A stretch of DNA of 64,000 nucleotides, from positions 186,001-250,000 of the forward strand of contig JFLT01000187.1 of assembly GCA_000634195.1 (NCBI GenBank), in the 5' to 3' direction. Positions 48,380 through 57,839 of this stretch are shown one piece after another. The first letter of the stretch is position 1; each line of letters begins with the position of its first letter. A model generated the notes under the pieces. That model was not told the DNA's origin. It was given only the letters and a program-made list of their open reading frames with translations, and made no database searches. Position numbers and translations under genes: made by a program. This DNA is from Prochlorococcus sp. scB243_495D8. Its GTDB lineage: Bacteria > Cyanobacteriota > Cyanobacteriia > PCC-6307 > Cyanobiaceae.

Positions 48380-48885
48380 TGGTTATGAAATTAGATCATG
48401 ATGACTTAGATCGCTTAATAGAGAAAATCTCTACAAGTGATATTCAAGAGTTCTCGCTAGAGGGAGAAGATTTTAAACTCGAAATAAAAAGGAATGTATT
48501 TGATCAGAATCAAGTTATTAATAATTTAGTTTCTAATACTTCATTTGATAAGCAGACAATTTCTAATCAAAAGGCTATTAATGAAAATATCCCAGTCGTT
48601 AATGAGCCTGAAGCGCCTCAGGTGGCACCCCCAGGACGCTCTGACCTAACTGAAATTACTTCTCCTATGGTTGGGACATTTTATAGGGCTGCAGCGCCTG
48701 GCGAGGAGCCATTTGTCGAAGTAGGAAATAGCGTTAAGGTCGGTCAAACTATTTGTATTTTGGAAGCAATGAAGTTAATGAATGAAATTGAATCTGAATT
48801 TAATGCTGAAATTGTAGAGATTCTCGTTGAAAATGGAACACCAGTTGAATTTGGTCAAGTTTTAATGCGTGTTAAGCAGTCTTGA
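48379..48885 (+). CDS. accB: Biotin carboxyl carrier protein of acetyl-CoA carboxylase
   Basis: Carries biotin between the carboxylase and transferase subunits at the first step of fatty acid synthesis. The 168-residue protein has the N-terminal region of AccB, a Pro/Ala-rich linker around residue 75-90, and the biotinyl domain with ITSPMVGTFYRAAAPGEEPF and the biotinylated K132 in EAMKLMNE. It overlaps efp by one base, an efp-accB pairing common in bacteria. Its last 24 bases overlap the convergent pdxA 3' end. Confidence 0.97.
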   Translation: MVMKLDHDDLDRLIEKISTSDIQEFSLEGEDFKLEIKRNVFDQNQVINNLVSNTSFDKQTISNQKAINENIPVVNEPEAPQVAPPGRSDLTEITSPMVGTFYRAAAPGEEPFVEVGNSVKVGQTICILEAMKLMNEIESEFNAEIVEILVENGTPVEFGQVLMRVKQS

Positions 48886-49896
48886 ATTGTTAGTCATCTC
48901 TACGGCAGCCTTAATAGCCTCAATCATGCTTTGAGATTGAGCAATTCCTTTGCCAGCAATATCAAAGCCCGTTCCATGATCTGGAGATGTTCTTATAAAA
49001 GGTAAACCGATTGTGGTATTTACTGAGTAATTAAGAGCTATTACTTTCATTGGTATTAAACCTTGATCATGATACATAGCAAGAATGCCATCATGTTTTT
49101 CAGCATTTTTGTCATTCCATGCTTTTACCGAAGAATTCCAGCAACTATCTGGTGATAAAGGGCCAAATAATCTAATATCTTTATTTTTCTCATTCCACGT
49201 AATTAATGCATCATTGAGCCAATCCTTTTCTTCATGACCTAAAAGACCTTCTTCGCCGGCATGAGGGTTTAATCCTGCGACTTTTAAAGTAGGTTTATCA
49301 GAATAGGTATTACAAAAATCTTTGAAAAGATCCAATTTAGAGTGTATTAATTCTGTAGTTAATTTCTTGGGAACCTCAGAGAGGGATATGTGGGTTGTAG
49401 CTAGTAAAGTATTAAATCTCCAACCCGTAATTGGTGATTTTGCTGTAAATAACATTCCAACGTTTTTCACTCCACATGCTTTTGCTAATACTTCAGTTTG
49501 ACCAGAGAAATAATGACCTGCTAATGACCATGATTTCTTGCAAATTGGTCCAGTCACAAGTGCTGAATTGGGATATTGTTTTACAATTTCAATCGCTTTT
49601 ATTAAGTATTGGAAACTTGAATTGCCGTAACTTGATTTAGGGTCATTATCTGATGGAGAAATTTCGAGATCCTCTATCTTTAAATATTTTGGATTTGTAA
49701 GGTTTTCTAATCCTAAGGATCTAAGGTGCTCATATGTATTTATTAGAATTTTCTTTGATCCAACTAATATAAAGTCAATATTTTTTGGTATCTCAGGAGA
49801 ACAAAGTGCTTTTAAGATTATTTCCGGTCCAATACCTGACTCATCTCCGACGCTTAACACCACCTTCAATATTTTATTTGTATTCTGAAAATTCAT
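48862..49896 (-). CDS. pdxA: 4-hydroxythreonine-4-phosphate dehydrogenase
   Basis: NAD(P)-dependent step in the DXP-dependent route to pyridoxal phosphate. The 344-residue protein has VVLSVGDESGIGPEIILKAL near the start, GPICKKSW, HAGEEGLLG with a metal-binding His, MYHDQGLIPMKV, and IRTSPDHGTGFDIAGKG at the end. Length is normal. It overlaps accB at the 3' end and follows the SDR gene on the same strand (23 bases). Confidence 0.95.
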   Translation of the reverse strand: MNFQNTNKILKVVLSVGDESGIGPEIILKALCSPEIPKNIDFILVGSKKILINTYEHLRSLGLENLTNPKYLKIEDLEISPSDNDPKSSYGNSSFQYLIKAIEIVKQYPNSALVTGPICKKSWSLAGHYFSGQTEVLAKACGVKNVGMLFTAKSPITGWRFNTLLATTHISLSEVPKKLTTELIHSKLDLFKDFCNTYSDKPTLKVAGLNPHAGEEGLLGHEEKDWLNDALITWNEKNKDIRLFGPLSPDSCWNSSVKAWNDKNAEKHDGILAMYHDQGLIPMKVIALNYSVNTTIGLPFIRTSPDHGTGFDIAGKGIAQSQSMIEAIKAAVEMTNNSRLLNTH

Positions 49897-49919
49897 AAAA
49901 ATTTTTTAAATTTATATTT

Positions 49920-50798
49920 TTAACTATTCAGGTAGCAATTTTTTAAGCCCATTTTATAGTTTTTATAAATTAGTTTATATCCGAGTGTTTCGCATAAAAG
50001 TTTATTAGAAACTCTTCTATTTTCCATCCAAAAAGATTGAGCGATAGGTGATAATTGCTCTTTTGCCTCCTCAAATAATATTGGTTTTGGCATTGTTAAA
50101 CCAAGTAAGTCGTAGCAATATTGAATGACCTCTAATTGAGAACAGGGTTCATCATCTGCAATATTGATAATTTGGTAAAACTTTAAGGAATTTTTGTTTT
50201 GTAATAGATAGATAATTGCATTTGCAATGTCAGCAACATGAATTCTCGAAAATACTTGATTTTTTTTGGATATAACGCGAATTTTTTTATTTTTTATTGC
50301 CTCAAAAGTGGATCTTCCAGGTCCATAAATACCGGGTAACCTAAAAATTTGTACAGGTAAACCAGATTCAATCCATTCTTTTTCACAATTTAACCTCTTA
50401 CAACTTCGATTTTGAAAGGGGTTTGGTTTATTAATTTCAGAAACCCAATCACCCTTTGTGTTCCCGTAAACTCCTGTTGTAGATAAATAGCCAACCCATT
50501 CTAGGGATAAACTTTTTAGTTGATTTCTAAGACTTCTTAGTACTGGATCATTTCCATTTTTGTCGGGAGGTATGCAACTAAGAATATGTGTTACTCCATT
50601 AAAAATTTTTGCTTCAGGAACTACACCGTTTTCACTGTTGAAAACAAAACTATTGGGATCCCTGCTCATAGATCTTGAGCTTGTTAAAACGGTGCAACCG
50701 AATTTTTTAATAGTTTTTGCAAAATAACTACCACTATAACCACATCCTAAGATCAAAAATTTATTTTTATTTCCGATTAAACTTGCAGACTTCTTCAT
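49920..50798 (-). CDS. NAD(P)-dependent epimerase/dehydratase-like (atypical SDR) protein
   Basis: A 292-residue Rossmann-fold protein related to YeeZ-type nucleoside-diphosphate-sugar epimerases. The dinucleotide motif GCGYSGSY lies at about residues 18-25. YLSTTGVYGNTKG has the conserved Tyr of extended SDRs and IFRLPGIYGPGRST follows; RIHVADIANAI and INIADDEPCSQLEVI complete the family pattern. The substrate is unknown. It is upstream of pdxA on the same strand; there is no functional link I can show. Confidence 0.82.
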   Translation of the reverse strand: MKKSASLIGNKNKFLILGCGYSGSYFAKTIKKFGCTVLTSSRSMSRDPNSFVFNSENGVVPEAKIFNGVTHILSCIPPDKNGNDPVLRSLRNQLKSLSLEWVGYLSTTGVYGNTKGDWVSEINKPNPFQNRSCKRLNCEKEWIESGLPVQIFRLPGIYGPGRSTFEAIKNKKIRVISKKNQVFSRIHVADIANAIIYLLQNKNSLKFYQIINIADDEPCSQLEVIQYCYDLLGLTMPKPILFEEAKEQLSPIAQSFWMENRRVSNKLLCETLGYKLIYKNYKMGLKNCYLNS

Positions 50799-50827
50799 GC
50801 TGGGTTAAAGTAGTACATATGTATTAA

Positions 50828-51061
50828 TTGATGATGAAGACAGCTCTTAAGCCCGATTTAAAATCAAAAACTTTCTTTGTTAGCAAAAGTTATCCCCGTC
50901 TTATAGAGAAAGAAGTTAGTTTAGTTAATTTTAAATTCTACCAAAAATTATTTGTCTTTCTTCTTGCATTTTCGACAATTTTAATATTTCCAGAATCCCC
51001 AAAAGAATTGGAAAATATATGTGAGAGTTATAACTCTAGAAAAATATGTATTGTTTGGTAG
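50828..51061 (+). CDS. Small hypothetical protein with one membrane segment
   Basis: A 77-residue protein with a polar N-terminal half, one hydrophobic stretch of about 17 residues (LFVFLLAFSTILIFP), and a short tail with two cysteines (ICESYNSRKICIVW). The start is ATG at 50828 (a second ATG follows immediately). Its stop abuts the stop of the convergent HNH gene without a base between. I do not recognise a family; the packing between known genes suggests it is real. Confidence 0.6.
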   Translation: MMMKTALKPDLKSKTFFVSKSYPRLIEKEVSLVNFKFYQKLFVFLLAFSTILIFPESPKELENICESYNSRKICIVW

Positions 51062-51463
51062 TCAAGCTGCTTTATATTCTGATTCATCTTTTTCGTAATT
51101 TTTATTTATGACCTTAAAATTAGGATTAGCCCATTGCAGTAATCTAATTGCTAATCTTAAATCTCCCTCTAACCAAGCTCTTATAGCCATTGCTCTTCGA
51201 GGATCATAAAATTTTTGCCTTCTATACCAAAACAAAGCATTTTCATCTGATTTATCCCCATTACAGGAAAGACATGCAGGAACACAGTTTTCTGTTGTAC
51301 TCAAGCCTCCTTGGCATCTTGGTATTACATGGTCAATAGATTCAGATGGTTTTCCGCAATATATACAACTTTTTCCTGTAAACCTATGAATAGATTTTCG
51401 CCATTGTCTCAATCTGAACTTAGGACATAAATCCTCTAAAAACACCGCATCATTAATATGCAT
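51062..51463 (-). CDS. HNH endonuclease family protein
   Basis: A 133-residue protein with a zinc-type HNH motif: C33-x2-C36 (CIYC), D44-H45 in IDHVIPRCQGG, N59 in TTEN, and C64-x2-C67 (CLSC) followed by NGDKSD. The remainder is basic and aromatic, with FWYRRQKFYDPRRA suited to nucleic acid contact. Such small HNH proteins are widespread in cyanobacteria as stand-alone genes with no known substrate. No phage terminase, restriction or homing context is nearby, so a housekeeping or repair role is as likely as a mobile one. Confidence 0.85.
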   Translation of the reverse strand: MHINDAVFLEDLCPKFRLRQWRKSIHRFTGKSCIYCGKPSESIDHVIPRCQGGLSTTENCVPACLSCNGDKSDENALFWYRRQKFYDPRRAMAIRAWLEGDLRLAIRLLQWANPNFKVINKNYEKDESEYKAA

Positions 51464-51628
51464 TCAGAATATTTAGTTAAATAAATCATGGCTTGAATAT
51501 ATTAAAAGTCAATAATTACTTACCCTTTTTAGTATAAATTTGCTAGTAAAAATTTGTTTTAGTGTGTTTAGATACAAAATAGTATTTAGTAAATTTCGAA
51601 AAAAATTATTATCTTTCTAAAAACTGAA

Positions 51629-52093
51629 TTAATAACTATATCTATCAAGTGTTTCATCAGTAAATTCTTCAGAAATTTCTTTATTAGTTTCTTCTAATTC
51701 TTTTTCTAATTTTATTCTTTTGTTTTCTCTATCTTGTGCTTCTTTTTCTTTTCTTTTTTCTTCTTTTTCTAAATCTCTTATTAGTTTTCTATTTGGATGA
51801 AGATTGTCTAAATATTCGACGCAATAACTAAATTTTTCTCTTTCTCTTATAACTGTTTCAGTAATTTGCGCTGCTGCATTTTTAGGTGAAACTTTGAATA
51901 ATCCTCCCTTTTGTTTTTTTATATATGTATAAGCTGCTTCCCAACTACTCTCATGGTCATTTCCGCCATCTCGCATAGTACAAAAAATTTCTGCCCCAAA
52001 TGAACTTGCATTAACTTTTGCATTAGTAAGGATTAGAGGAGTTAAAACTCCCAACGATACTAATATTAATTTTTTATCCTTAAATCTTTTCAT
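51629..52093 (-). CDS. Secreted hypothetical protein with a charged helical tail
   Basis: A 154-residue protein with a signal peptide (MKRFKDKK, a hydrophobic stretch, cleavage near VNA at 27-29). The first mature part has FCTMRDGGNDHESSWEAAY, a cysteine and aromatic pattern that looks structured, and a second cysteine near residue 92. Residues 105-145 are almost all Glu and Lys and would form a single helix or coiled coil. Probably periplasmic or outer-membrane associated. I do not recognise a named family with confidence. Confidence 0.72.
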   Translation of the reverse strand: MKRFKDKKLILVSLGVLTPLILTNAKVNASSFGAEIFCTMRDGGNDHESSWEAAYTYIKKQKGGLFKVSPKNAAAQITETVIREREKFSYCVEYLDNLHPNRKLIRDLEKEEKRKEKEAQDRENKRIKLEKELEETNKEISEEFTDETLDRYSY

Positions 52094-52149
52094 TAGCCAT
52101 TTATCTTCTATTTAAAAATATCTTTTATTGTGAATATGTCTATAGAAAT

Positions 52150-52662
52150 TTAAGATTTAATTACTCCAAATATATTCAAGCATTTCACAACTAATGGAAG
52201 AATTAGAAGCACAGTAATCAACCTAACTGCGTGTAGGGTAGCCACTGCAGCTCCTACCCCATACTCTGACCCTACAAGACTCATACCGCTAATACCTCCT
52301 GGCGCCGCACCAAGAATTGTTGTAATCACATCGATTTTAAGTAATCTGCTTGTCCATAATCCAATTGCTAATCCTGTAATAACTAAAGTAAAAGTTATTA
52401 AAATAGCAGGCCTCCATAAGGTTTGAAGATCCATTAATGAGTCTTTGGTTAATGATGTACCAATAACTGTTCCAATGCCGATTTCTAAAATTGTTCTTGT
52501 GCCTATTGGCCACTCTGCAATATCGACTTTGCCACTGATGCTAAGTATGCTTGCGCCTATCAAGGCACCTGCAAGAGGAGCTGCAGGGATACCTGTTTTT
52601 AGAGCTAAAGCTCCAAAAATGCCGCCAGCAAGAAGGTAGTATATGAGATTTATGTTTGGCAT
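52150..52662 (-). CDS. AbrB-family (COG3180) membrane protein, single-repeat form
   Basis: A 170-residue very hydrophobic protein with about five membrane segments. It matches the 'AbrB duplication' module (TIGR03082 type): LAGGIFGALALKTGIPAAPLAGALIGA at the start (family entry), then TTILGAAPGGISGMSLVGSEYG, its most conserved block. Typical members are about 350 residues with two such modules; here one is present, so it may act as a dimer. It is often annotated 'ammonia monooxygenase', which is not supported. Substrate unknown. Confidence 0.82.
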   Translation of the reverse strand: MPNINLIYYLLAGGIFGALALKTGIPAAPLAGALIGASILSISGKVDIAEWPIGTRTILEIGIGTVIGTSLTKDSLMDLQTLWRPAILITFTLVITGLAIGLWTSRLLKIDVITTILGAAPGGISGMSLVGSEYGVGAAVATLHAVRLITVLLILPLVVKCLNIFGVIKS

Positions 52663-52796
52663 AAAACTTTAGTGATGTTTGGACATAATATTAGGAAAAA
52701 AATTATCTGCTTAAGTTTATAGTCAAATAATATTTTTAGTTTCCTCTCGTAATGTCCCCTTTTGTTGGCATAATATTAACTAAAGCATGAATTTTT

Positions 52797-52994
52797 ATGT
52801 CTCCACAAATTTCATACAAAGATAATAAAAACCGCGTAAAGAAAAAATTATCTTTTCTTGAGTCTGGACACCAGCTAGAAAAATTAGAGTTTGCCCTTGC
52901 AATAGCTCAAACTAACGGTGATGAAAAAAAATCAATCGTTCTAAGAAAAAAGATTGTTGAATTAGGTGGAAATGTTGAAGAACCAGGAACGTAA
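52797..52994 (+). CDS. Small conserved hypothetical protein
   Basis: A 65-residue basic, helical protein: NRVKKKLSFLESGHQLEKLEFALAIA contains a heptad-like pattern, and the end KKIVELGGNVEEPGT looks conserved. No cysteine, no membrane segment. It lies alone between the AbrB-type gene (divergent) and the convergent aminotransferase gene, whose 3' end is one base beyond its stop. Function unknown. Confidence 0.7.
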   Translation: MSPQISYKDNKNRVKKKLSFLESGHQLEKLEFALAIAQTNGDEKKSIVLRKKIVELGGNVEEPGT

Positions 52995-52995
52995 C

Positions 52996-54159
52996 TTAAT
53001 TTCCCTTTAAATATTTTGATGCTATAACTAATGCTTCACCAGCTTGTTGGGCTGAAATTTTACCGAGCTTGAGAAGTGTATTACTCATAGCAGAAACTAC
53101 CGTAATAATATCTCTATCGTTTACATAACCTAAATGTCCGACTCTGAATATTTTCCCCTTCAGATGATCTTGACCACCTGCAAGTAAAATATCAAAATTA
53201 TTCTTTATTGTTTTTCTAAATTCTTCAGCATCAATCCCTTCAGTTTTTATCGCAGTAATTGACGGACTTAAATATTTTTCATCAGCAAATAATTTTAGAT
53301 TTAAAGCTTTTACTGCATTGCTCATCGCTAATTTGTGTTTATTGTGTCTTTGGAAAATATTATCTAAGCCTTCTTCTCTCATCATCTTTAAAGCTTCATC
53401 TAAAGCAAAAACTAAATTAACTGCTGGGGTATATGGATTACTGTTAGTTAAAAGACTTTTTCTGTAGGATTTTAAATTTAAATAAAATTTTGGTAAATTA
53501 GATTTTTCTGCGGCTTCCCATGCTTTTTGGCTCATTGCTATAAAGCTAAGCCCTGGAGGTATCATATATCCCTTTTGTGATCCTGAAGCAACGATATCTA
53601 ATTCCCATTCATCTACTGGTACATTGCAAGCTCCAAGACTTGTAACGCAGTCAACAATTGATAAAGCTGTGTTGTGGGCACGAATATATGAACTAATGGT
53701 TTCTAAATCATTAATTACACCTGTTGATGTTTCAGAATGAGTCAAAATAACTGCCTTTATTTCTTTTTGGTTATCTGCCTCTAATACCTTTTTGAATTCT
53801 TCTGGATCAAGTGGCGTGCCCCATTCGGAAACAATTTTTATTACTTCAAGACCAAATTCTTTTGCAACTTTTACCCATCTTTCGCCAAATTTTCCATTTT
53901 CTCCACAAATTACTTTATCTCCTTTACTTAAGGTATTTATTATTCCAGCCTCCATTGCGGCAGTCCCACTACCAGTGATTGTTAGAACATCATTTTGAGT
54001 TTGATGAAGCCACTGTAAATTTTTAGTTGTGCTCTCTACGAGATCTTGAAATTCTTTACTACGATGGCCTATTGGATGCTTACTTAATGCTTGTAAAACT
54101 TTTTCTGGAACTGGTGTGGGTCCAGGAATCATCAATGATAATTTTTGTTGTATGGCCAC
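52996..54159 (-). CDS. Class V aminotransferase (alanine/serine-glyoxylate type)
   Basis: A 387-residue PLP enzyme of the class V group that includes alanine-glyoxylate and serine-glyoxylate aminotransferase; cyanobacterial members were once mislabelled 'soluble hydrogenase small subunit'. The start MIPGPTPVPEKVLQALS with GHRS is typical. ITGSGTAAMEAG binds PLP phosphate, and K196 in ASGSQKGYMIPPG forms the Schiff base. Handling glyoxylate from photorespiration fits a photoautotroph. It diverges from cbiD across 60 bases. Confidence 0.9.
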   Translation of the reverse strand: MAIQQKLSLMIPGPTPVPEKVLQALSKHPIGHRSKEFQDLVESTTKNLQWLHQTQNDVLTITGSGTAAMEAGIINTLSKGDKVICGENGKFGERWVKVAKEFGLEVIKIVSEWGTPLDPEEFKKVLEADNQKEIKAVILTHSETSTGVINDLETISSYIRAHNTALSIVDCVTSLGACNVPVDEWELDIVASGSQKGYMIPPGLSFIAMSQKAWEAAEKSNLPKFYLNLKSYRKSLLTNSNPYTPAVNLVFALDEALKMMREEGLDNIFQRHNKHKLAMSNAVKALNLKLFADEKYLSPSITAIKTEGIDAEEFRKTIKNNFDILLAGGQDHLKGKIFRVGHLGYVNDRDIITVVSAMSNTLLKLGKISAQQAGEALVIASKYLKGN

Positions 54160-54219
54160 TTTTTATTAAATAGGTCATTCTTAGATTAGTTCTCATTATA
54201 TATTTTTCAATTACTTGAT

Positions 54220-55332
54220 TTGAAAAAAGGATTTTCTTTACCTTTGTGGGTTGCTGGAGCTGCTAGGTCAGCATTAAATAAACTAGTAGGGTTACCATTT
54301 AAGAATTATGAACTAATAAAAATTCCTAATGAAAAAAAAGAAATAAAAATTGAAATTCATTCTGTTGGTTTACTTAAAGATGACTCTCATGCATTAGGAA
54401 TTACCTTTGCAAAGTCAGGCTTAGATCTTGACATTACACAAAACTTAGAGATATGGACAATAGCCTCTTTAGAAAAAATTTCTTTTAGTAATCCTGTTCA
54501 AAAAATTCCAATAAATATTATTGCAGGATCTGGGGTAGGCATAAAAGAAGATACATCAGAGATATGCATTTCTAATTTTGCCAAAGAAGTTTTATTTGAA
54601 AATTTGTTAGATATTATTCCTGCCGGCTTTAATTTGAATTTAGAAATTATTTTTCCAAATGGGTTGTTTTTAGGAGAAAGAACTAGTAATAAGTCATTTG
54701 GTATTGTTAATGGATTATCTATTATTGGCACTTCTGCTGAGACTTATTCGAGTGCTTCACCTGATCAATTAGAAGAGGCTAAAAATAATCTAGCAAAGTT
54801 AATTCAAAATGATTTTGAAGGGGAAGTGATATTTGTTATTGGTGAAAATGGTTTAAATTTGGCTAAAAGTTATAATGTTAATTTGCCAATTATCAAAATT
54901 GGAAATTGGATAGGACCATTATTAGTTGATGCTGCAATAAAAAAAGTTAAAACTGTAATTCTTTTTGGTTATCACGGGAAATTAATTAAATTAGCAGGCG
55001 GTATTTTTCATACGCATAATCATTTGGCTGATGCAAGAATTGAGATTCTTATTTATTTAGCTGTTCAAGAAAAGCTACCATATGAAATAATAGTTGAATT
55101 ATCTCAGTTAGATAATCTTGAGAATGCATTACAAATTCTTGAGAGATTTAATAAATCTTTAGCTGATAAATTATTCAAGAATTTATCAAATACGATCGAA
55201 AAGCGTTCTTTTGCTTATGTTAATAGGTATGTAAGAACCGATATGGAAATCGCATCAATCATTTTTGATAGAAAAAGGAAAATTAGGTGGGCTGGAATTA
55301 ACGGCAATAATTATATTTCTTATTTTCAATGA
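54220..55332 (+). CDS. cbiD: Cobalt-precorrin-5B C1-methyltransferase
   Basis: C1 methylation in the early-cobalt-insertion corrin pathway. The 370-residue protein begins LPLWVAGAARSALNKL, and further CbiD features are KIPINIIAGSGVGIKEDTSEICIS, IFPNGLFLGERTSNKSFGIVNGL-like pieces (GERTSNKSFGIVNGLSIIGT) and GYHGKLIKLAGGIFHTHNHLADAR in two motifs. The start is TTG at 54220. No other cobalamin gene is adjacent. Cobalamin made here would serve queG, among others. Confidence 0.93.
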   Translation: MKKGFSLPLWVAGAARSALNKLVGLPFKNYELIKIPNEKKEIKIEIHSVGLLKDDSHALGITFAKSGLDLDITQNLEIWTIASLEKISFSNPVQKIPINIIAGSGVGIKEDTSEICISNFAKEVLFENLLDIIPAGFNLNLEIIFPNGLFLGERTSNKSFGIVNGLSIIGTSAETYSSASPDQLEEAKNNLAKLIQNDFEGEVIFVIGENGLNLAKSYNVNLPIIKIGNWIGPLLVDAAIKKVKTVILFGYHGKLIKLAGGIFHTHNHLADARIEILIYLAVQEKLPYEIIVELSQLDNLENALQILERFNKSLADKLFKNLSNTIEKRSFAYVNRYVRTDMEIASIIFDRKRKIRWAGINGNNYISYFQ

Positions 55333-55386
55333 GATTAATTTGAAATTCATTATGCTTTTGTAAATAAATTGAGTTAACTTTTATAC

Positions 55387-56973
55387 ATGAGTCAAATAAC
55401 TTTAAAAAAAGAACGAGATCCCTCAATATTAATTTTGGATTTCGGATCTCAATATTCTGAATTGATTGCAAGAAGAATTAGAGAAACTAATGTTTTTTCT
55501 CTTGTAGTTAGTAATTACATTTCAATTGAGGAAATTAAAAATATTAACCCTAAAGGGATTATTTTGAGTGGAGGCCCAAATTCTGTATATGAACAAAATG
55601 CTCCTAAGTGTGATGAAAAAATTTTTAATTTAGGAATTCCTATTCTTGGCATATGCTATGGAATGCAATTAATGGTCAAAGAACTTGGCGGATCTGTTAT
55701 TTCAGCAACTAAAAGAGCTGAATATGGTAGAGCACCAATAAGTATTGACCAAGAATCTGATCTCCTTTCTGATGTAGAAGATAAATCTATTATGTGGATG
55801 AGTCATGGCGACTCTATTAATTGTTTGCCTGATGGATTTAATAAAATTGCTCATACCGAGAACACACTCCATGCAGCAATTTCAAATGATTTTAAGAAAT
55901 TATTTGGCGTACAATTTCATCCTGAAGTTATTCATTCAGAGTTTGGGATGACGGTAATTAAAAATTTTGTTTATAAAATTTCTTGTTGTGCGGCTGATTG
56001 GACAACGGAAACCTATATAGAGGAAACTATTCCCAGAATAAGGGAGCAAGTTGGCAATAAAAAAGTTTTGCTTGCCTTATCTGGAGGAGTTGATTCCTCA
56101 ACTCTTGCTTTTCTTCTCAATAAAGCTATTGGAAATCAGCTTACATGCATGTTTATAGACCAAGGTTTCATGAGAAAAGGTGAACCAGAATTTTTAATGA
56201 ATTTTTTTGATAAGAAATTTCACATAAAAGTTGAATATATTAATGCAAGGGAAAGGTTTATTGCCAAATTAAAAGGCATTACTGATCCAGAACAAAAAAG
56301 AAAAATTATAGGTGAAGAATTTATCAGAGTATTCGAGGAAGAAAGCAATAGATTGGGGCCTTTTCAGTATTTAGCCCAAGGCACTCTTTATCCAGATGTT
56401 ATTGAAAGTGCTGGTACTAATATTGATCCTAAGACTGGTGAAAGAATAGCTGTAAAAATAAAGAGTCATCATAACGTTGGTGGCTTGCCAAAAGATTTAC
56501 AATTTAAATTGGTTGAGCCATTAAGAAAACTTTTTAAGGATGAAGTTCGAAAAGTGGGAGCTGCTTTAGGTTTGCCGGATGAAATTATTAAAAGACATCC
56601 ATTCCCTGGCCCTGGATTAGCTATAAGAATTTTAGGAGAGGTAAATAATGAAAAACTTGATTGTTTAAGAGATGCAGACTGGATAGTAAGAGATGAAATT
56701 AAAAAAGCAGGTCTTTACAATGATATTTGGCAAGCTTTTGCAGTATTGCTACCTGTTAAAACTGTTGGAGTGATGGGAGATAAAAGGACTTATTCCTGGC
56801 CAATAGTTTTACGTTGTGTATCAAGTGAGGATGGTATGACAGCCGATTGGTCAAAAATTCCTTTTCAGATATTGGAGAGGATTGCAAATAGAATCGTAAA
56901 TGAAGTAAGTGCAGTTAATAGAGTTGTTTATGATATTACAAGCAAACCTCCTGGAACTATTGAGTGGGAGTAA
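55387..56973 (+). CDS. guaA: GMP synthase (glutamine-hydrolysing)
   Basis: Converts XMP to GMP. The 528-residue protein fuses a class I glutaminase ([20 protein letters not shown], catalytic C90 in GICYGMQ, and FGVQFHPEV) to an ATP-pyrophosphatase ([15 protein letters not shown]) and the GuaA dimerisation domain ([15 protein letters not shown], ending in [10 protein letters not shown]). All parts are intact. It stands between cbiD and the Cas4-like gene on the same strand, with 54- and 72-base gaps. Confidence 0.98.
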   Translation: MSQITLKKERDPSILILDFGSQYSELIARRIRETNVFSLVVSNYISIEEIKNINPKGIILSGGPNSVYEQNAPKCDEKIFNLGIPILGICYGMQLMVKELGGSVISATKRAEYGRAPISIDQESDLLSDVEDKSIMWMSHGDSINCLPDGFNKIAHTENTLHAAISNDFKKLFGVQFHPEVIHSEFGMTVIKNFVYKISCCAADWTTETYIEETIPRIREQVGNKKVLLALSGGVDSSTLAFLLNKAIGNQLTCMFIDQGFMRKGEPEFLMNFFDKKFHIKVEYINARERFIAKLKGITDPEQKRKIIGEEFIRVFEEESNRLGPFQYLAQGTLYPDVIESAGTNIDPKTGERIAVKIKSHHNVGGLPKDLQFKLVEPLRKLFKDEVRKVGAALGLPDEIIKRHPFPGPGLAIRILGEVNNEKLDCLRDADWIVRDEIKKAGLYNDIWQAFAVLLPVKTVGVMGDKRTYSWPIVLRCVSSEDGMTADWSKIPFQILERIANRIVNEVSAVNRVVYDITSKPPGTIEWE

Positions 56974-57045
56974 ATTACAAATTTTCTAAAAATTTAAGAC
57001 TTTTATTTTATTTAAGAAATATTTTTAAATGGGGTGTTAACTGTA

Positions 57046-57759
57046 ATGAGCGAGATTATTAAATTAAGTCGATCTACTGTTGAGAAATATCTTAGTTGTC
57101 CAAGATGTTGTGTACTTGACAAAAAATATCAAATAAAACCTCCATCATTACCTTTTACTTTAAATATAGCTGTAGATAATTTATGTAAAAATGAATTTGA
57201 TTATTACAGAAAAATTCAGGAGCCTCATCCTTTATTTATTGAACATGGTATTGATGCTGTTCCTTTCAAACACAAAGATTTAGAACGTTGGAGAAGTAAT
57301 TTTCAAGGGATAAGATATCTGTCAATAGAACACAACTATGATTTTGGTGGTGCTGTCGATGATATTTGGCAGAAAAAAAATGGTGATCTTATCATTGTTG
57401 ATGTGAAAGCAACTTCTAGAAATAATTTTGATTGGTCTGAGACTTTTAATAAATACGAATATGCAAAAGCCTATAAGAGACAATTAGAAATGTATCAGTG
57501 GTTATTTAAAAAAAATGGTTTTCAAGTGGCTAATGAAGCTTATCTTTTATATTTCAATGGAAAGAAAAATGAAGAGTTATTTAATAACCAATTAAATTTT
57601 GACGTACATCTAATTAAATTAGATTGTTCTACTTCATGGGTAGAGAATAAGATAATTGATACGGTTAATTTATTACGTTCGGATAATTTCCCCAAACCTT
57701 CATTAAAGTGTGAATACTGTAATTATTTAAAGAAGCGTTGGCAGTTATCAATAACTTAA
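57046..57759 (+). CDS. Cas4/RecB-like PD-(D/E)XK nuclease superfamily protein
   Basis: A 237-residue protein with the layout of RecB/Cas4-type nucleases. The N-terminus has SRSTVEKYLSCPRCC (C18, C21, C22). The catalytic core is GAVDD (D105/D106), then D119-V-K121 in IIVDVKATS, and the QxxxY motif Q146-Y150. A second cysteine pair, C222 and C225 (KCEYC), is at the C-terminus. Cysteines at both ends around such a core commonly bind an iron-sulfur cluster. No CRISPR repeat, cas1, addA or addB is near. A GTG at 57034 would add four residues; ATG 57046 is preferred. The fold is well supported, the role unknown. Confidence 0.82.
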   Translation: MSEIIKLSRSTVEKYLSCPRCCVLDKKYQIKPPSLPFTLNIAVDNLCKNEFDYYRKIQEPHPLFIEHGIDAVPFKHKDLERWRSNFQGIRYLSIEHNYDFGGAVDDIWQKKNGDLIIVDVKATSRNNFDWSETFNKYEYAKAYKRQLEMYQWLFKKNGFQVANEAYLLYFNGKKNEELFNNQLNFDVHLIKLDCSTSWVENKIIDTVNLLRSDNFPKPSLKCEYCNYLKKRWQLSIT

Positions 57760-57839
57760 TATTCATAGGATAATTTTTCATATTTCTGGAAAAATAGTGA
57801 ATAAAAGATAATCTTTAATTAGATTAATAATTTAGACTT

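Noticed and set aside
51062..51463. HNH gene as a homing endonuclease or phage remnant
   Set aside because: No intron, intein, terminase, portal or integrase nearby and no composition shift.
52684..52778. Direct repeat CATAATATTA at 52684-52693 and 52769-52778
   Set aside because: Ten-base A/T-rich repeats are common in this DNA; the copies may be -10 regions of the two divergent genes, but no -35 element at proper spacing was seen.
57046..57759. Cas4-like protein as evidence of a CRISPR system
   Set aside because: No repeats, cas1 or cas2 in the window; Cas4-like folds are common outside CRISPR.
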